Origin: Mesocentrotus franciscanus | Lineage: Eukaryota; Echinodermata; Echinoidea; Camarodonta; Strongylocentrotidae | NCBI GenBank assembly: GCA_037976565.1 | Contig: CP137683.1 | Location: 11,397,665-11,461,664, forward strand | Direction of reading: 5' to 3' | Length of the DNA: 64,000 nucleotides | In this document: positions 1-11,929 of the stretch, in pieces | Position numbering within the stretch: position 1 is the first letter of the stretch | Layout: each line of letters opens with the position of its first letter | Translations under genes and position numbers: made by a program | Notes under the pieces: generated by a model | The model's input: only the letters and a program-made list of their open reading frames with translations | Databases searched by the model: none | Told to the model about the DNA's origin: nothing

Positions 1-196
1 TCAGTCACTCAATAGTGTCTGACAGTGAAGTCTAGCAAGTAAACGGATTTCCTTGCATAATTTGAATATTAGGACACTGCTAACGTTTAAATTTCACAGA
101 TAGGACATTAGATCTACATGACATAGACTATTCATAATTCCTGCAAAGTTCTACAAATTTGATGTTGGCTGCAAAAGGGACATATAGTATCTTTAA
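1..196 (+). mobile_element. 3' part of a TTAA-site MITE (family M1)
   Basis: The sequence from base 1 to the TTAA at 193-196 is nearly identical to the last 190 bases of the complete element at 45694-46206, including the terminal motif GGGACATA(TA)GTATCT followed by TTAA. The 5' part lies outside the window. No coding sequence is seen. TTAA target sites are used by the piggyBac and Kolobok/T2 groups; the start TTAAAG of the full copy resembles the T2/Kolobok type, which is inference. Confidence 0.75.
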
Positions 197-1140
197 AGTC
201 ATGTGTAGGCAAATGAATAAACTTTGCTTCAAATGATGCCCCAACCATGCATCCCATCAACAGGATCAAGATGTTACATAAAAATACATAGAAGGGAACA
301 GCATGGACGCACTCCAGCAAAACTAGAGAGTCCATGCTAATGCGTATGGACCTCTAGCACTGTATACATCTAAGAGTCAGGGGGAATCACTATTGCACTT
401 TTATACCGGTAAAATACTCGACTAATACTACATATCATAGATTATGTTATATCTGTCTTACATTTGATAACATTAAGTTATCTAATTTTAATTTTAGAAT
501 AAAAAAGAAATTTCGTAAACTCACTTTTCAAGCCCCTTTTCTCTTCCTTTGACAGAGACGGCTGCATGGTTCCCTTCTCGTGATAGCGATGACACGAAAA
601 CTGCGACGGCGGACACCATAGTGACGTCATCGTGACGTCATTCTTAAGCACTTGCGCAATATCTGACGGGTAGCTAGTCGTATCTCGCAGACATTTTCAG
701 TTATTGCTTATCGCCGATTTAGTTTCAGATGTTAATATTGGCACGTCATTTAAATAATATGGCCTGTCATAATAGGATGGAGATTGATATTACCCTATTA
801 TTAAAATATCGACACTATAGTATAATTGCAGGGCTGTGGAGAGTGGACAAACAAAAAAACCTGCAAAAAAGAAGAAAAATAAATAAAAAGAAGAACAAGT
901 TAGACCCAAAGTATGCATCTAGCGTTAATAATCGGCTTAAAGAGGCAGCGCCCCGAAGGAGCAGGGTACAGGGCAGTGGGTGTTCCAGGGGAGGGGCCGG
1001 GCTGCCTCCCTGTTAAAAAAAAAACACCAGAGGTAAAAACACCCTTTTTGTTTAAAAATCAGACGGCCCTCCCTGGATTTTTTTTTTTTTTTGGGGTTCA
1101 AGAGGGGGCCTGGGTGTTGAGTTAAATAGTATTCACTATC
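197..1140. other. Non-genic stretch, no gene recognised
   Basis: Short open frames only, none with recognisable domains. It contains the tandem CRE-like sites annotated separately, A-rich DNA around 840-900, and a GC-richer patch (940-1010) followed by homopolymer A and T runs (1013-1022, 1079-1092). The GC-rich patch resembles mobile-element sequence but no ends were found. Confidence 0.4.
622..640. promoter_or_regulatory. Two tandem perfect CRE palindromes
   Basis: TGACGTCA occurs at 622-629 and again at 633-640, separated by three bases, in a locally CpG-rich patch (about 545-700). TGACGTCA is the full consensus for CREB/ATF bZIP factors. The patch could be a promoter, but no exon can be tied to it, and ACGTC-rich repeats are common in this window, so a repeat origin is also possible. 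Confidence 0.3.
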
Positions 1141-1490
1141 CCCTCGCTTATTAACCGGCTGGCTGATTTGCCGCTAAATATTTTCTCACGAATTGGGCAA
1201 CAACAAAAAGTGCTCCTTAACTCACCCCCCTCTTTTCATCGGCTGGCTGGCCGCTACATATTTGTTTTTCTCACGGAATGGGCCCCTTTCTGGCCCCCAC
1301 CTTGCCGCCGGCTGGATCAGCACCTGGGACAGAAGATGGGGCACTGTGCTCCCCATCTTTTCAAGTGTCCCAAAGTACCTCTTTATCATAGGAAAAGTGT
1401 CCTTTTACGTAGGAAAAGTGCCCCTTTCCTTGTAAGAAGTAAAAAATCCTTCTGATAAGTGTCCCCTTTCCTTTCTCTATAACATGCGCC
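1141..1490. repeat. Imperfect duplication plus 'GAAAAGTGCCCC' short tandem repeat
   Basis: A block with CGGCTGGCTG, GCCGCTA, ATATTT and TCTCACG occurs twice (about 1155-1200 and 1238-1285). It is followed to 1470 by a loose repeat of TAGGAAAAGTGCCCCTTTCC type. The same short repeat is found on the other strand at 26020-26690, so both are probably internal sequence of one mobile-element family. No ends are defined here. Confidence 0.45.
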
Positions 1491-1775
1491 CTAATTTAAA
1501 GTGACTTATATATGGAGGCAAAGCAACTGTTTCTTTCATTTCCACTAATGCATGCTCGCCATGCTCGCCGCATTTATAGTTGATATAAATATGTTACTTA
1601 TTAAATGTCTTTTAGTCTTTCACTGCGAAAGGACCGCCGCGGCCTTTCGCCTGTGTGAGCGATATAAGGTGTTGAAAGGACGTACTTGAGAGTTGACATG
1701 TTGAATGGTGGAAGTGGTAAAACAAAACAAAAGAAGTTGGTGAATGCTATCCTATACAGAATTATAATCATGATA

Positions 1776-2060
1776 TGTGCTTATATAGCGCCTAACACTT
1801 ACTTTGTTGGAAGGCTCTAAGCGCTCTGCAATAATCCAGCATCATTACCCTGCATGGCTTTTCAGAGCAGCTGTCACGCGCTCTGCGTTAATTTCAAGGA
1901 ATAAATTCCTACCAGCTAGGTCCCCATTTACTTCACCTGGGTGGAGTGCATCACAAATGTGGATGAATTTCTTGCTGAGGGAAATCAACGTCCTGGAGTG
2001 GGATTCGAACTCACGACCTTATGATTGAAAGACGTGAGTCAGAACCACCACACTATGACG
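1776..2060 (-). mobile_element. tRNA-derived SINE
   Basis: Read on the minus strand, the head contains an A-box-like TAGTGTGGTGGTTCTGACTC and, about 30 bases on, a B-box-like GTTCGAATCC, the split RNA polymerase III promoter of a tRNA-derived SINE. The body runs about 230 bases to a 3' end reading GGCGCTATATAAGC, a tail type shared by many invertebrate SINEs. The tRNA-like part does not fold as a complete tRNA, so it is not called as a tRNA gene. Confidence 0.55.
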
Positions 2061-2091
2061 TTTCCAGATCGTGCGCACCTAATAAGACATG

Positions 2092-2409
2092 GGGTGGTAT
2101 TCTCTTAAGTTAAGCCGGACTAAGTCCAGACTAAACAAGAATTTTAGTTCACACTTCTATGGAATGCTAGGTTTCATCTTCCTCCTTCAATATTCATGAC
2201 AAAAATAATCTACCAAAGACTTTATTGAAATTCAGTTCATACTCATATTATCTTTTTCTTTCCATTTCATTGCAAAATTAATTTTTGGACACTTTTCATT
2301 GCAGGATTAAAATAATCTGTACAGGGAAAATGAGTTGGCAACAGGCACTCCATAAAATGTGAATTAGTTAAGCCGAGCTTAACTTAGTTCGCGCTATCGA
2401 ATACCACCC
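2092..2409. mobile_element. Short TIR element (MITE), 318 bp
   Basis: Terminal inverted repeats GGGTGGTATTC (2092-2102) and GAATACCACCC (2399-2409) are perfect, and subterminal TTAAGTTAAGCCG and AAGCCGAGCTTAACTTAG are related in inverted orientation. Both ends are flanked by ATG (2089-2091 and 2410-2412), a possible 3-bp target duplication. A 3-bp duplication fits the PIF/Harbinger group, although its usual target is TWA, so the superfamily is uncertain. Confidence 0.6.
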
Positions 2410-4600
2410 ATGTACAATAATAAATCCAGTCTTATTTTTAGTTGTTTTGATGCCGTCCATACTAGTAAAAGTAGCGCATTTACCCCACCCCAACAAAAAG
2501 GAGTAAAATAGACATAAATAGTGAACAAAATATATCAGATATTTGTTTTGTATTTTCATGTTTTTTTAAATTGAAATTTGCCTTTAAAAAATTATTTAAA
2601 TGAGCCAGATCTGAATTGCTCATATTTGAAACCCTTAAAATGTATCACAATGTCACCTCACAATATTGGTTGAGTCGTTAGGTACATTTTGTGTGAAAAT
2701 CAGAGATATCCAACATCACTGTATGGCTGAATATGAGCACAGATTAAAGACAAAATGGCCCAATTGAAAAGTCACAAGATACTGTGCGTGCCTGTACATT
2801 GTTGTGAAACAGCACATGACTGAATGCATTGATTATGAAACAATGTTTTTGATATTCCATCCATATTTATTGGTAAATGGCACATGTGGTTAAATGCATT
2901 ATTTGCAATTGTAAAACAGTGCATTTTGAAATTGTTTAATACTCGGTAAACTGCAATGATAATATAACTATTGTGAATTTTGTAAATATGAAAATAAAAT
3001 TCATTAATGTATGCTTATTCAACCATGCATGGATCAATGATAACCTCTTATTGTTACACGTTGTTTTCCTAACTACCATAGAAATAGTTTTGCAAGACGA
3101 ATTCTTGAAATGATTCTACATTATAAAACTATGAGCAATTGTTTAGGAGTGTAGTTACTTTTTGTGACAATCAACCATCAATTTTTTTTCTTCCAAGGGG
3201 GCTCTTTGTTTAATTTACAAAAAGCCCCTTGAGGTTTTTCATGGGGGTTCTTTTCATGACGAGGGCTACTTTTTGGAATGTAATTTGGTTTCTTAATTTT
3301 AGTCCGGCCGTATCGTATAAATACAGCATTCATAGAATCTTACATTTCAGTTAATGATTCCATCCAGTTACTCAAATGGAAATGTTCTTATACTTTTAAA
3401 TACTACATCGTGTCAAGCTAAAATATGTCTAGTCACTATTTTTTAAATTTATCATTTTGAGCTGTCAAAAATATGTCTCAATAATAATTATGGCATAACT
3501 TTGGAAAATTATGAATTTTTTGATAGATATTAATTGGTATACGACTATTTGTTCATGTTATCTTGAAACCATGATTAAATTAAAAGGAAGACAAATAGAG
3601 AAACTTAAATTGTTTTATGTGCCTTTCATTTTAAACTTTTGCCCTATTTGTTGACGTGTTTCTCATCATTAATCATATTACTTCATTGTTCACGTAAATT
3701 CAGCACCTAGGAAATATAGAACTACCAAATTTGCAATACAGTACGAGACTCTGCTTAATAAAGAAGTTAAGAGGAAACTGATCAGCTGATATTTAGAACT
3801 CCCAGGGCGTGGGTCGTACTTTTAACTTGATAATATCAACGATTTAATATAGATGATCAACACAAATATCAAGGGTCGAATATGGTCACTACAGATGTAA
3901 CAAAATCTTTTCCTGTCCCAGAAAATCAAAATATATTTGTAATTTCACTAATGTTCACAACTGTATAATTTTCACATACTTTTTCGTGAACGAAAAAGTA
4001 GATTAACCAAATACATAGATTGAGCGCGTAAACAATCACAGCTTTCGTATTAGCTTTCCACGTAGATGAAGGCACCAGCGAACGCAACGGTACTATGAAA
4101 TTGTTGCTTATTTCAGTTATCGCTGAAAACGTTGCGAGAAGAAATTCCATAGACCAGTACAGACATTTTCTCTCGCGTAACCATTCTTTTATACATGCTG
4201 AAGGTATCGCTTATTTTATTATTCTCAATTTGAAGAGTGTACATTTGCTCAACAGTGCACGTACCGATATCCGTTGCCATCCTCTTTAAGGAACTATTTT
4301 GAGTTTTTATATTTCATTTCGAGATTTCAAACAACTTATTGAACAAATCCCAAGCTTTACAGTGATCTGCAGTCCAAACGAATGACACATGCAATTTTTC
4401 AACCCAAGGCGTGCAAAATCCTAAAAGTTTTTAAATTTCAAAGGATTTCCTTACTCAAATAATAATAATATAAATAAATGTCCAGTTTTTGAGGAAAAAT
4501 TTCTCAACGACTAATTAAAAAAAAAAATAAATAACTTTTTTTCACTTGAAAAACAAATGAGGGGGTTGCTCAAACACACACACATACAAAATTTGAGGGG
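2410..4600. other. AT-rich non-genic stretch
   Basis: Only short open frames, none with recognisable domain content or convincing splice context. A short inverted motif (AAAAGCCCC) occurs around 3190-3250. I see no gene, RNA or defined mobile element here. Confidence 0.4.
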
Positions 4601-5393
4601 TTCAATTCAATTCAATTCAATTTATTTATGTTTCCAACGAAACAATACAAAAATCAATTTTAAAAATTTACAACAATTTAAGAATACATATTGGAAAGGC
4701 AGAGGGGTCCACTAAAAAGCAATGCTTGTACAAGTGTGGACACCCTAAATGATACTTAAGAATAATGATTAATTAAATTAACAAATTCTTAACTACAAAA
4801 GGAACTACAAAATAAAGAAAAATGGGGATGCCAACAGAGACGAGAACGGGACAAGACAGTACTTTACATGACAAACATGGGAGGATACGGTTATACAATA
4901 CAAAGAGAAGATAATGCCCCCAAAAGGAGAGAGATCGGGGGTACATAAAATAATATAAAATGATGAGGTGCATGTGGGGTTGAGAGGAAAATGAGGAAAG
5001 AGAGATGCGCGTTAGAAAGGAAATAAGCTTGAGAAGGCACAATATGATATATCAAATTACATTTTGAGTCAGCTAGTAGAGAATGATTCAAAGAAAAAAA
5101 GAAAAACAACAACATATAATGAGGTTGATATGATTGTAATAAAAACAATTTCAATTTTTTCTTAAAAGTATTAATCGATGGAGCATTTTTTATTTCATTA
5201 CTTAAAGAATTCCAAAACTTTGGACCTTCATAAAATTATATAAACGTTTTTTGAGCTAAGATGGTCCGCAAGAGAGGTAAATGAAAATCGTCCGAATGTC
5301 TTGTTTGGTAATTATGGACTGAGCTATTTTTAAAAAACATTTCATGAAAAACAGAGGGCAACATATTATTTTTTATAAGTATACATAAATTGA
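4601..5393 (-). pseudogene. 3' end of an L2/CR1-like LINE (reverse transcriptase C-terminus)
   Basis: Minus-strand translation from about 5393 gives the end of a non-LTR reverse transcriptase: HNYQTRHSDDFHLPLLRT, then after one in-frame stop GPKFWNSLSNEIKNAPSI and TFKKKLKLFLL. This Y-x-T-R-(9-12)-P-x-x-R-T...G-P-x-x-W-N-S-L...F-K-x-x-L-K pattern is characteristic of L2/CR1-type LINEs. After the reading frame come a 3' UTR and the terminal repeat (TTGAA)n at 4601-4621, also typical of L2. The copy is 5'-truncated and carries at least one stop, so it is dead. The more intact LINE at 35541-40038 is of the same general type. Confidence 0.85.
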
Positions 5394-6454
5394 CCCCAAA
5401 TCCTCCTCCCCCGCTGCGTACGCGTCTGCTGCAGAGTCATGTACATAATTATATTTAATACTAAACTCTGAAAACGCTCGACGCAGAGACTAAGCTAATA
5501 ACAACCGATCGCGTCCCTAACACCAAGCGAGGAAGCGCTGTAATCGGGCGTAGAGGGCCGTACTTTCATTTTGTAAATACGTCATTAAATTGGAAAATGG
5601 CGCATGTTAGCTGACTGCGAGATCATTTCCGGTAGAAAGTAGGCTCAGATATCTGGAAACCCTGGAAATTTTCACCAACGAAACTTGTAAGTTCCATTAC
5701 TTCATTATTTGGTAGTAGTGTTACCCCATGTAATTATGTATAAAGGCATTTGACAGTATCCTACAGCAGGATCTGAAAAATGTTGGGTTTATGTGCAGCG
5801 CACAGTGTTGCCTCTTTTATTACACAGCCGGGATAGCGTTGCAGCTATGTGTGCATGGACGTAGTACATACAGCACCAAGCTGCCTGCATTATGACACAA
5901 TTATCAGTACACGGGACTACTTTTGTCAGCAGGTGTTGAAAGTCCGAGCTCACAATCATTAGACATACATATTAAACATGCATGTCAACTTTTCAGAACA
6001 GAAAACAGTAACTATAGATTTATGTACATTTTGTAAATAAATTAGGTAATTCTAAGACTTACCCATACTGTAGATTAGCAGGGGAAAACAGAGTACTGCA
6101 CTGTACAATGGCAGCTGTATAACGGCCATTTACACTCCGATCAGCTCCCAATGCATACTATATATACAGTACATATACACACTGTAATGTATTGTGTAGG
6201 CCTAGCCTACGGCCTTGAGTATCACACACACAGCCTTTTTCAAATGGCGAGATTAGAGCATGTTTAGTCTTGATCGATATTGCAGACCTTTGCATGTCAA
6301 GATGGTGCACAATCTGATAATGACTAATGATTGGGGCCGGGGCAAAGAAGTTCCCCATTTTCACCTCTGATAATTGCCCTATTTACTCAGTGACAAATGC
6401 TCATATTTGATCCTAATGGTTTCTTTTGGTTTCTACTGTTCTCTTTTTTTTTAT
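5394..6454. other. Non-genic stretch with a CpG-richer patch
   Basis: The segment 5400-5700 is richer in CpG than its surroundings and contains a consensus splice donor (CTT|GTAAGT, about 5685-5695), so it could be a 5' exon and promoter. No open frame supports this. The remainder (5700-6450) shows nothing recognisable. Confidence 0.3.
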
Positions 6455-7745
6455 AAAGACGTCAAATGACGTAATAACGTCGTCCATACGACAAAAAATA
6501 ATGACAAATAATAGTCTTTGAAAGACGTCATATGACATCGTCCACACGACAAAAATTATTACGGAAGAAAATAGACTTTTAAAGACGTCATAATAACGTC
6601 GTCCATACAACAAAAATTAATGACAATTAATATTCTTCGAAAGACGTCATAATTACGTCGTCCATACGACAAAAAATTCATTGGAAAGAATAGCCCTTTA
6701 AAGACGTCATAATGACGTCAAATTAACGTCGTCAATACGACAAAGATTATATTGGAAAGAATAGTCATTTAAAGACGCGTCATAATGATGTCGTAATAAC
6801 GTCGTCCATACGACAAAAATTAATGACAAATAATAGTCTTCGCAAGCCGTCATAATTACGTCGTCTATACGACAAAAATTATATTAGCGAAAAATAGTCT
6901 TTTAAAGACGTCAAAATGTTGTCGTAATGACGTCGTCAATATGACAAAAATTATCTTGGAAAAAGTAGTCATTTAAAGACGTCATAATGACTTCGTAATA
7001 ACGTCGTCATTACGACATAAATTTTATTGGAAAAATAGTCTTTTAAAGACGTCATAATGTTGTCGTAATGACGTCGTCAATACGACAAAAATTATCTTGG
7101 GAAAATAGTCTTTAAAGTCGTCATAATGACGTCGTCAATACGACAAAAATTATCTTGGAAAAATTAATCTTTTAAAGACGTCATAATGACGTCGTAATGA
7201 CGTCGTAAATACGACAAAAATTATCTTAGTAAAATAGTCTTTTAAGTCGTCATAATGACGTCGTCAATACGACAAAAATTATCTTGGAAAATATAGTCTT
7301 TTAAAGACGTCAAAATGTTGTCGTAATGACGTCGTCAATACGACAAAAATTATCTTGAAAAAATAGTTTTTAAAGACGTCATAACGACGTCGTAATGACG
7401 TCGTCAATACGACACAAATTATATTGGAAAAATAGTTTTTTAAAGACGTCATAACGACGTCGTAATGACGTCGTCAATACGACACAAATTATCTTGGAAA
7501 AATAGTCTTTGAAGACGCCATAATGACGTCGTAATGACGTCGTCAATGCGACAAAAATTATCTTGGAAAAAATAGTTTTTTTAAAGACGTCATAACGACG
7601 TCGTAATGACGTCGTCAATACGACACAAATTATCTTGGAAAAAATAGTCTTTTGAAGACGACATAATGACGTCGTTATGACGTCGTCCATACGACGTACG
7701 ACGTGTTTACCACTTTACGACCAATTTATGACGTCTTTAAGACGT
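6455..7745. repeat. ACGTC-rich satellite, about 18 units of roughly 57-71 bp
   Basis: About eighteen units each read: AAAGACGTCATAATGACGTC, then GTAATGACGTCGTCAATACG, then ACAAAAATTATCTTGG and a short A/T spacer. Each unit holds two to four ACGTC cores as TGACGTCA, TGACGTCG or GACGTC, many overlapping and in both orientations, so the array is dense in self-complementary CRE-like sites. Many units are near 69 bp, a multiple of three, which creates long periodic minus-strand frames (for example 7379-7690); these look like a by-product of the period. No TIR was found at the edges. Confidence 0.85.
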
Positions 7746-8632
7746 CAGTCTGCTATCAGGGGATGAATCGAATGTGGATCGGGCCATATATGCATGTGCT
7801 TCTTTGGTCTTAAATCCTTTAAAAAGTTAAATTTTGCCTCGTGATTTGGTGCTTCATTGTTAAAATAATGCAATGACATGTATCTGGCTTTCACATAATC
7901 TTGTTTCAATCCATAGGATAACCTCTTTATTACTTTAAACGGCTTACTAACTTATCATGATTATGTAAGTTCTCTCTGCTCACTTGTCCGCTTCGCCATT
8001 TCACATGCGTACGGAGCATAAGGTGTTTATCTCGAATACCGGTTTCATAACCTTTGAAAACTCAAAGGTTACCAAACCCAAATGCAAGAAAGAACACATA
8101 TGATGATAATTATCCAAGAAATTGACAGTAGCCTTTCATAAAAAAGACAACATCCCAAATAAACATTATCCATTTTGAATCACTCAATGAGAAGGGTTAT
8201 CTCACACAAGAGATGCGAATTAAGTCAAGATTGTAATCATTATAACGAAGAGAATTTCATAAACTTTGCTTGTAATAAGCCTTTCCCTGTGTTTGAGTCG
8301 ATATCAACACCATTTCTTATCAATTGTCTAATAGTAAGCTGACCACAGTGCATGCACAGATTGTCTGCCACACACTGTGTACACTGCCAAACTTGAAATT
8401 CAGACTATTTACAACTCAGGAATTATAGACTTTGAAAGCTGGTACGGGCTTAGTTTTTACACACAGAGTGAGTTAATACTTTCAGCCAGGTATATGTGAA
8501 TTTTCAAAATCGTAGGTCATAGGAAAATATTGTTAAATGTTTTTTTTTTTTTAAATATATACTGTTTTCCAGTGCAGCGCCTTCTATGTGTAGTGTCACC
8601 ACTGACATACTACTCGCGCCGTGACATAGTTT
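7746..8632. other. Non-genic stretch
   Basis: AT-rich DNA without a supported gene. Nothing beyond a short T/A run (8540-8562) stands out. Confidence 0.4.
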
Positions 8633-9190
8633 TATATACCTCACTTTAGAAATCTAGCCATCTGATTGGTCGAAATTGGAGTGGTGATTTTAGCCATGCC
8701 CGCCTACCAGTCAATAGTCTTTTAAAAAGTGCCCTCATACCCGCCTACCAGTCAATAGTCTTTTACAAAGTGCCCTCATGCATACCCGCCTACCGGTCAA
8801 TAATCTTTTTTAAAAGCCCTCATGCTGCGATCCCCATTTACGTGTTAACATTTTCTTTGTGCGAGCGCGGATACCCAAATAATTGTAAAATTTAGTCATC
8901 TTTCCAGCGAAGATTAACAGACAGTGTCTCAGATTTTCTGTGATGTTTTAACCAATCTTTACTCAAGAAAAAGATAAGGTAAGAATTCTTCGTAGATTTT
9001 TGTGTCAATTCGGTATATAAAAGATATGATGACTGCTTTATTATTCGAGGCATAGTTGTTTTTATAGGCTCTCGCGGACGTTACATCCTGCCATCAACCT
9101 GCCTCGGGGTGATAACAGGATGTAACATCCCCTTGAGCCTATAAAAACAACTATCCCTCTCATAGCAGTCATTATATCTATAAAACACCA
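8633..9190. repeat. Hairpin-bearing dispersed repeat, copy 1
   Basis: Shares its start (TATATACCTCACTT...AGCCATCTGATTGGTCGAA) and its 3' hairpin with 57135-58050. The hairpin arms here are about 9021-9072 and 9137-9176, with GACTGCTTTATTATTCGAGG on one side and its diverged complement on the other. Between 8695 and 8820 a sub-repeat (ACCCGCCTACCAGTCAATAG) occurs three times. The middle segment with ACAGACAGTGTCTCAGATTT is also shared. Class unknown; a non-autonomous DNA element is possible. Confidence 0.6.
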
Positions 9191-11034
9191 CTATAAAAAA
9201 TGGATTTTCCTCATTTTATGTTCCATTCAATGGAGATCGATGAGACGATGATCTTAGAAAACAGGTTAGCTGTGACCTTTCTCATCTACGTGCAGTGTTA
9301 CTAACATTGCAGTATTGTTTCGTTTGGGAAATCTACAATAAATACAAAATTAAAAAATTCAGAAAATGCTTCAAAAGGCGTTAACTAGTCATCGGTTTTT
9401 TAATAATAAACCAGATTTGGGTAGTTAAATATATAGAGTTTCAATTCATAAGCTCAAATTTGTAGTACATCGACTGGAACACTTGAGGAAATTGCAACAA
9501 AGTTATATTGATGTCTCAAATGTCTATCATTTGAAAACGTAAACACATAATTATACTGGCTAAATGTCCCCTACTTGTACATTATTGGTAGACAGGTCAA
9601 ATGACTTAGTGAAAAAATTAAAATATTACGAAAAATTTGTATTTTCATGTTGCAAATATATAATTAGCTGCTAATTAGCTTATTCGCAAATGTAATGACA
9701 TATTACTTATTTTTTGCACAGATACGACATTGACTCCAAGATAAACATTCCTGTAAAGTTTCAGCTAAAAACAACATTTACAAAGTCCTGATATTAGGTA
9801 TGCGCATATTAGTTAATTAGCTGCTCTTAGTCATTTCTTTGACATTAATGCACCTGCAGATGTGTAAAGTTGAACAAATTGGCATTTTTGACAACTCTGT
9901 GTGTTACAATACAACAAGTCTGGTCATTGATACTGACTGTACTTCGAAGCATCATAACCTTCTTTCAGAAAATGCAAAAATTTTGGCTTTGCAATACTTA
10001 TTTTCTTTTAAAAAATCCAAGTAAAATTGGAAAAAGGTAATTTTTATCTTATTTATCCATTATGGCAGGTTTTTTCCGGTGAATAATCGATATTGTATTT
10101 TTTTTTCTCCAGAATCGCTTACCCGATTTTGACAATTTTAGTAGCAAAATAAAGCATTCAATGAGATCATTCATACAAAATCAAAATTGAACATGTGTGA
10201 TGTATTCTTATTTGTTGGGTGCTCTACCTACATCAGGAGTGGCCAACCTTTTAAAGCTCTTGGGCCACAGCTAACGATTGGCATAACTTGGCGGGTAGTC
10301 TCCCACCCACCCCCACATACACACACTCATGCAATACGTGCACACACCTGCAATTTTGCAAACATAATTTCTTGATTCACAACATTTGTATATCTACAAA
10401 CGTTACTGCGTGCAGAAATTACAAACTGAAATTAACACGGCGAGTGATGTTAATGTCGTTACCTGATGTAATGTAATGAGAGGGAATTTGAGGAGTTTTA
10501 TATCAACCACGTAACGAGTCAATATGTTGTGAATGATGAAAACAAATTATGGAAATAGAGATAGCTGTGTGTAAATGTGGGCCGCATTTCATTTATAAGC
10601 TATTTTTATAATTATTTGTTCAATGCTCCGCGTGCCGCAGGTTGGCCATCTATGACCCTTCATGGTAATAGTCAATGTGAATAAATGGGTAATTCATTTG
10701 GAATGAGATAACACAAACATAATGGCTTTTGATCCACATTCACTGCTTCAGCCCAAACTTGGTACAAGAGGATTTTGACAATACTTTTTGAAAAGCCTGC
10801 TGCTCAGCCATCCGTGAAAGGACATAAGTAACACTTTACCATGAAATATGATTCAAGGTCACATAGATTATAACTTTATAATTAGAAGTTACCAGAGGTG
10901 GGTACATTTTTTTTTATACGCACTGTATAGTAACCCTAGTATTGTAAAGGTTCTGTTGACCAACTAAGATCAAGGTCGGAGAGTGACCACCTTTTCTTGT
11001 CACCTCCAATCCAGAAGAGAAAGAAGAGTTCTCT
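9191..11034. other. Non-genic stretch with a possible hAT-like MITE
   Basis: No gene supported. CAGGAGTGGCCAACCTTTTA at 10234 and an inverted partner ending 10654 (GGTTGGCCATCTATG) could be the ends of a 420-bp hAT-type MITE, but no 8-bp target duplication is visible. A short CA-rich run lies at 10302-10350. The block around 10722-10765 (CACTGCTTCAGCCCAA) recurs at about 13660-13700. Confidence 0.35.
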
Positions 11035-11750
11035 TTACTTAATATCAGGCCTGCGACTTTTCCAAAATAATTCTAGTTCATCTATGTTATTCTCTAGGGA
11101 ATGTTTACTTTTAACAATGGATGAGGTGTCGTCAGCATATTGTAAAAGTTGAAGCGTAGAATGCAACCTTTAAAATCAAATTTCGGCATGGTATTATTTA
11201 TCATTACTCTATTAGCCATGAATTCAGCTGCCAAAATGAACAATAATGCTGAGAGGGGCAGCCTCGGCGTATCCCTGTCTTGACTGGGAACGTTTCCGAT
11301 ATCCACCCATTTACACTAATGACTGGACTTGAAATGTTCGTGTAAAAAACCTCGACCCACTTTCGAAAAGACGGACCAAAGTTCAATTTTTCTAAACCGT
11401 TATTTACAGGAATGCTTTAGTGAAATCTACAATCATAATTTCTGCGGTTACATTTTTTTGTCAATAGTCAATCGAGCATTGTGAGCCGCTAGACGACCTT
11501 CAACATACCCAGTTTTATTGGAATTTGTTTCATACTTTTGCGTGACGTTCGTGCTAAAACAGCTGCTATGATTTTGTAATCAAAGTTAAGGTGTGTAATA
11601 GGCCCCCAGTTTTTCAGGCCTCCTTTGTTTTCCCTTTCTATATAATAATGTGATGAGTCCTTTCCTTAGAGTACTTGACATAGCTTCATGCTTGCATTCA
11701 ACAACTATCAACAGACCTTCACATGAAGTTCCATCATCCCTATTTAGAAG
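11035..11750 (-). pseudogene. Tx1/L1-like LINE: displaced reverse-transcriptase core
   Basis: Minus-strand translation in shifting frames gives the fingers and palm of an L1-group reverse transcriptase in order: RKGLITLLYRKGK, then NWGPITHLNFDYKIIAAVLA, then FGPSFRKWVEVFYTNISSPV and the conserved KTGIRRGCPLSALLFILAAE, and finally LLQYADDTSSIV, which contains the catalytic YADD box. At least three frameshifts and several stops break the frame. The segment corresponds to what is missing from the neighbouring fragment at 11930-13620, so the two may be parts of one scrambled element, or two copies decayed to different degrees. Confidence 0.8.
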
Positions 11751-11929
11751 TACATGTACATGTAGTATAATGTTGTGAGGTCACAACATTCTTCGTAAGC
11801 TCGCAGTTTAAGTTTTCATTTGTATTCAACGCACTGTAAAATTTCCGTTTCTTTTAAGATTTTTTTTCTCATCCTCTTTCGAGGTATTTATTAAAAATAA
11901 CATATATACATAATTTTAAAAAAATCAAA

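Noticed and set aside
1985..2060. Possible tRNA gene (minus strand)
   Set aside because: A and B boxes are present, but the acceptor and anticodon stems do not pair, and a SINE body follows.
7379..7690. 103-residue minus-strand open frame with a 23-residue period
   Set aside because: It is a by-product of the ACGTC satellite, whose unit is near a multiple of three; it has no start context, domain or coding-type variation.
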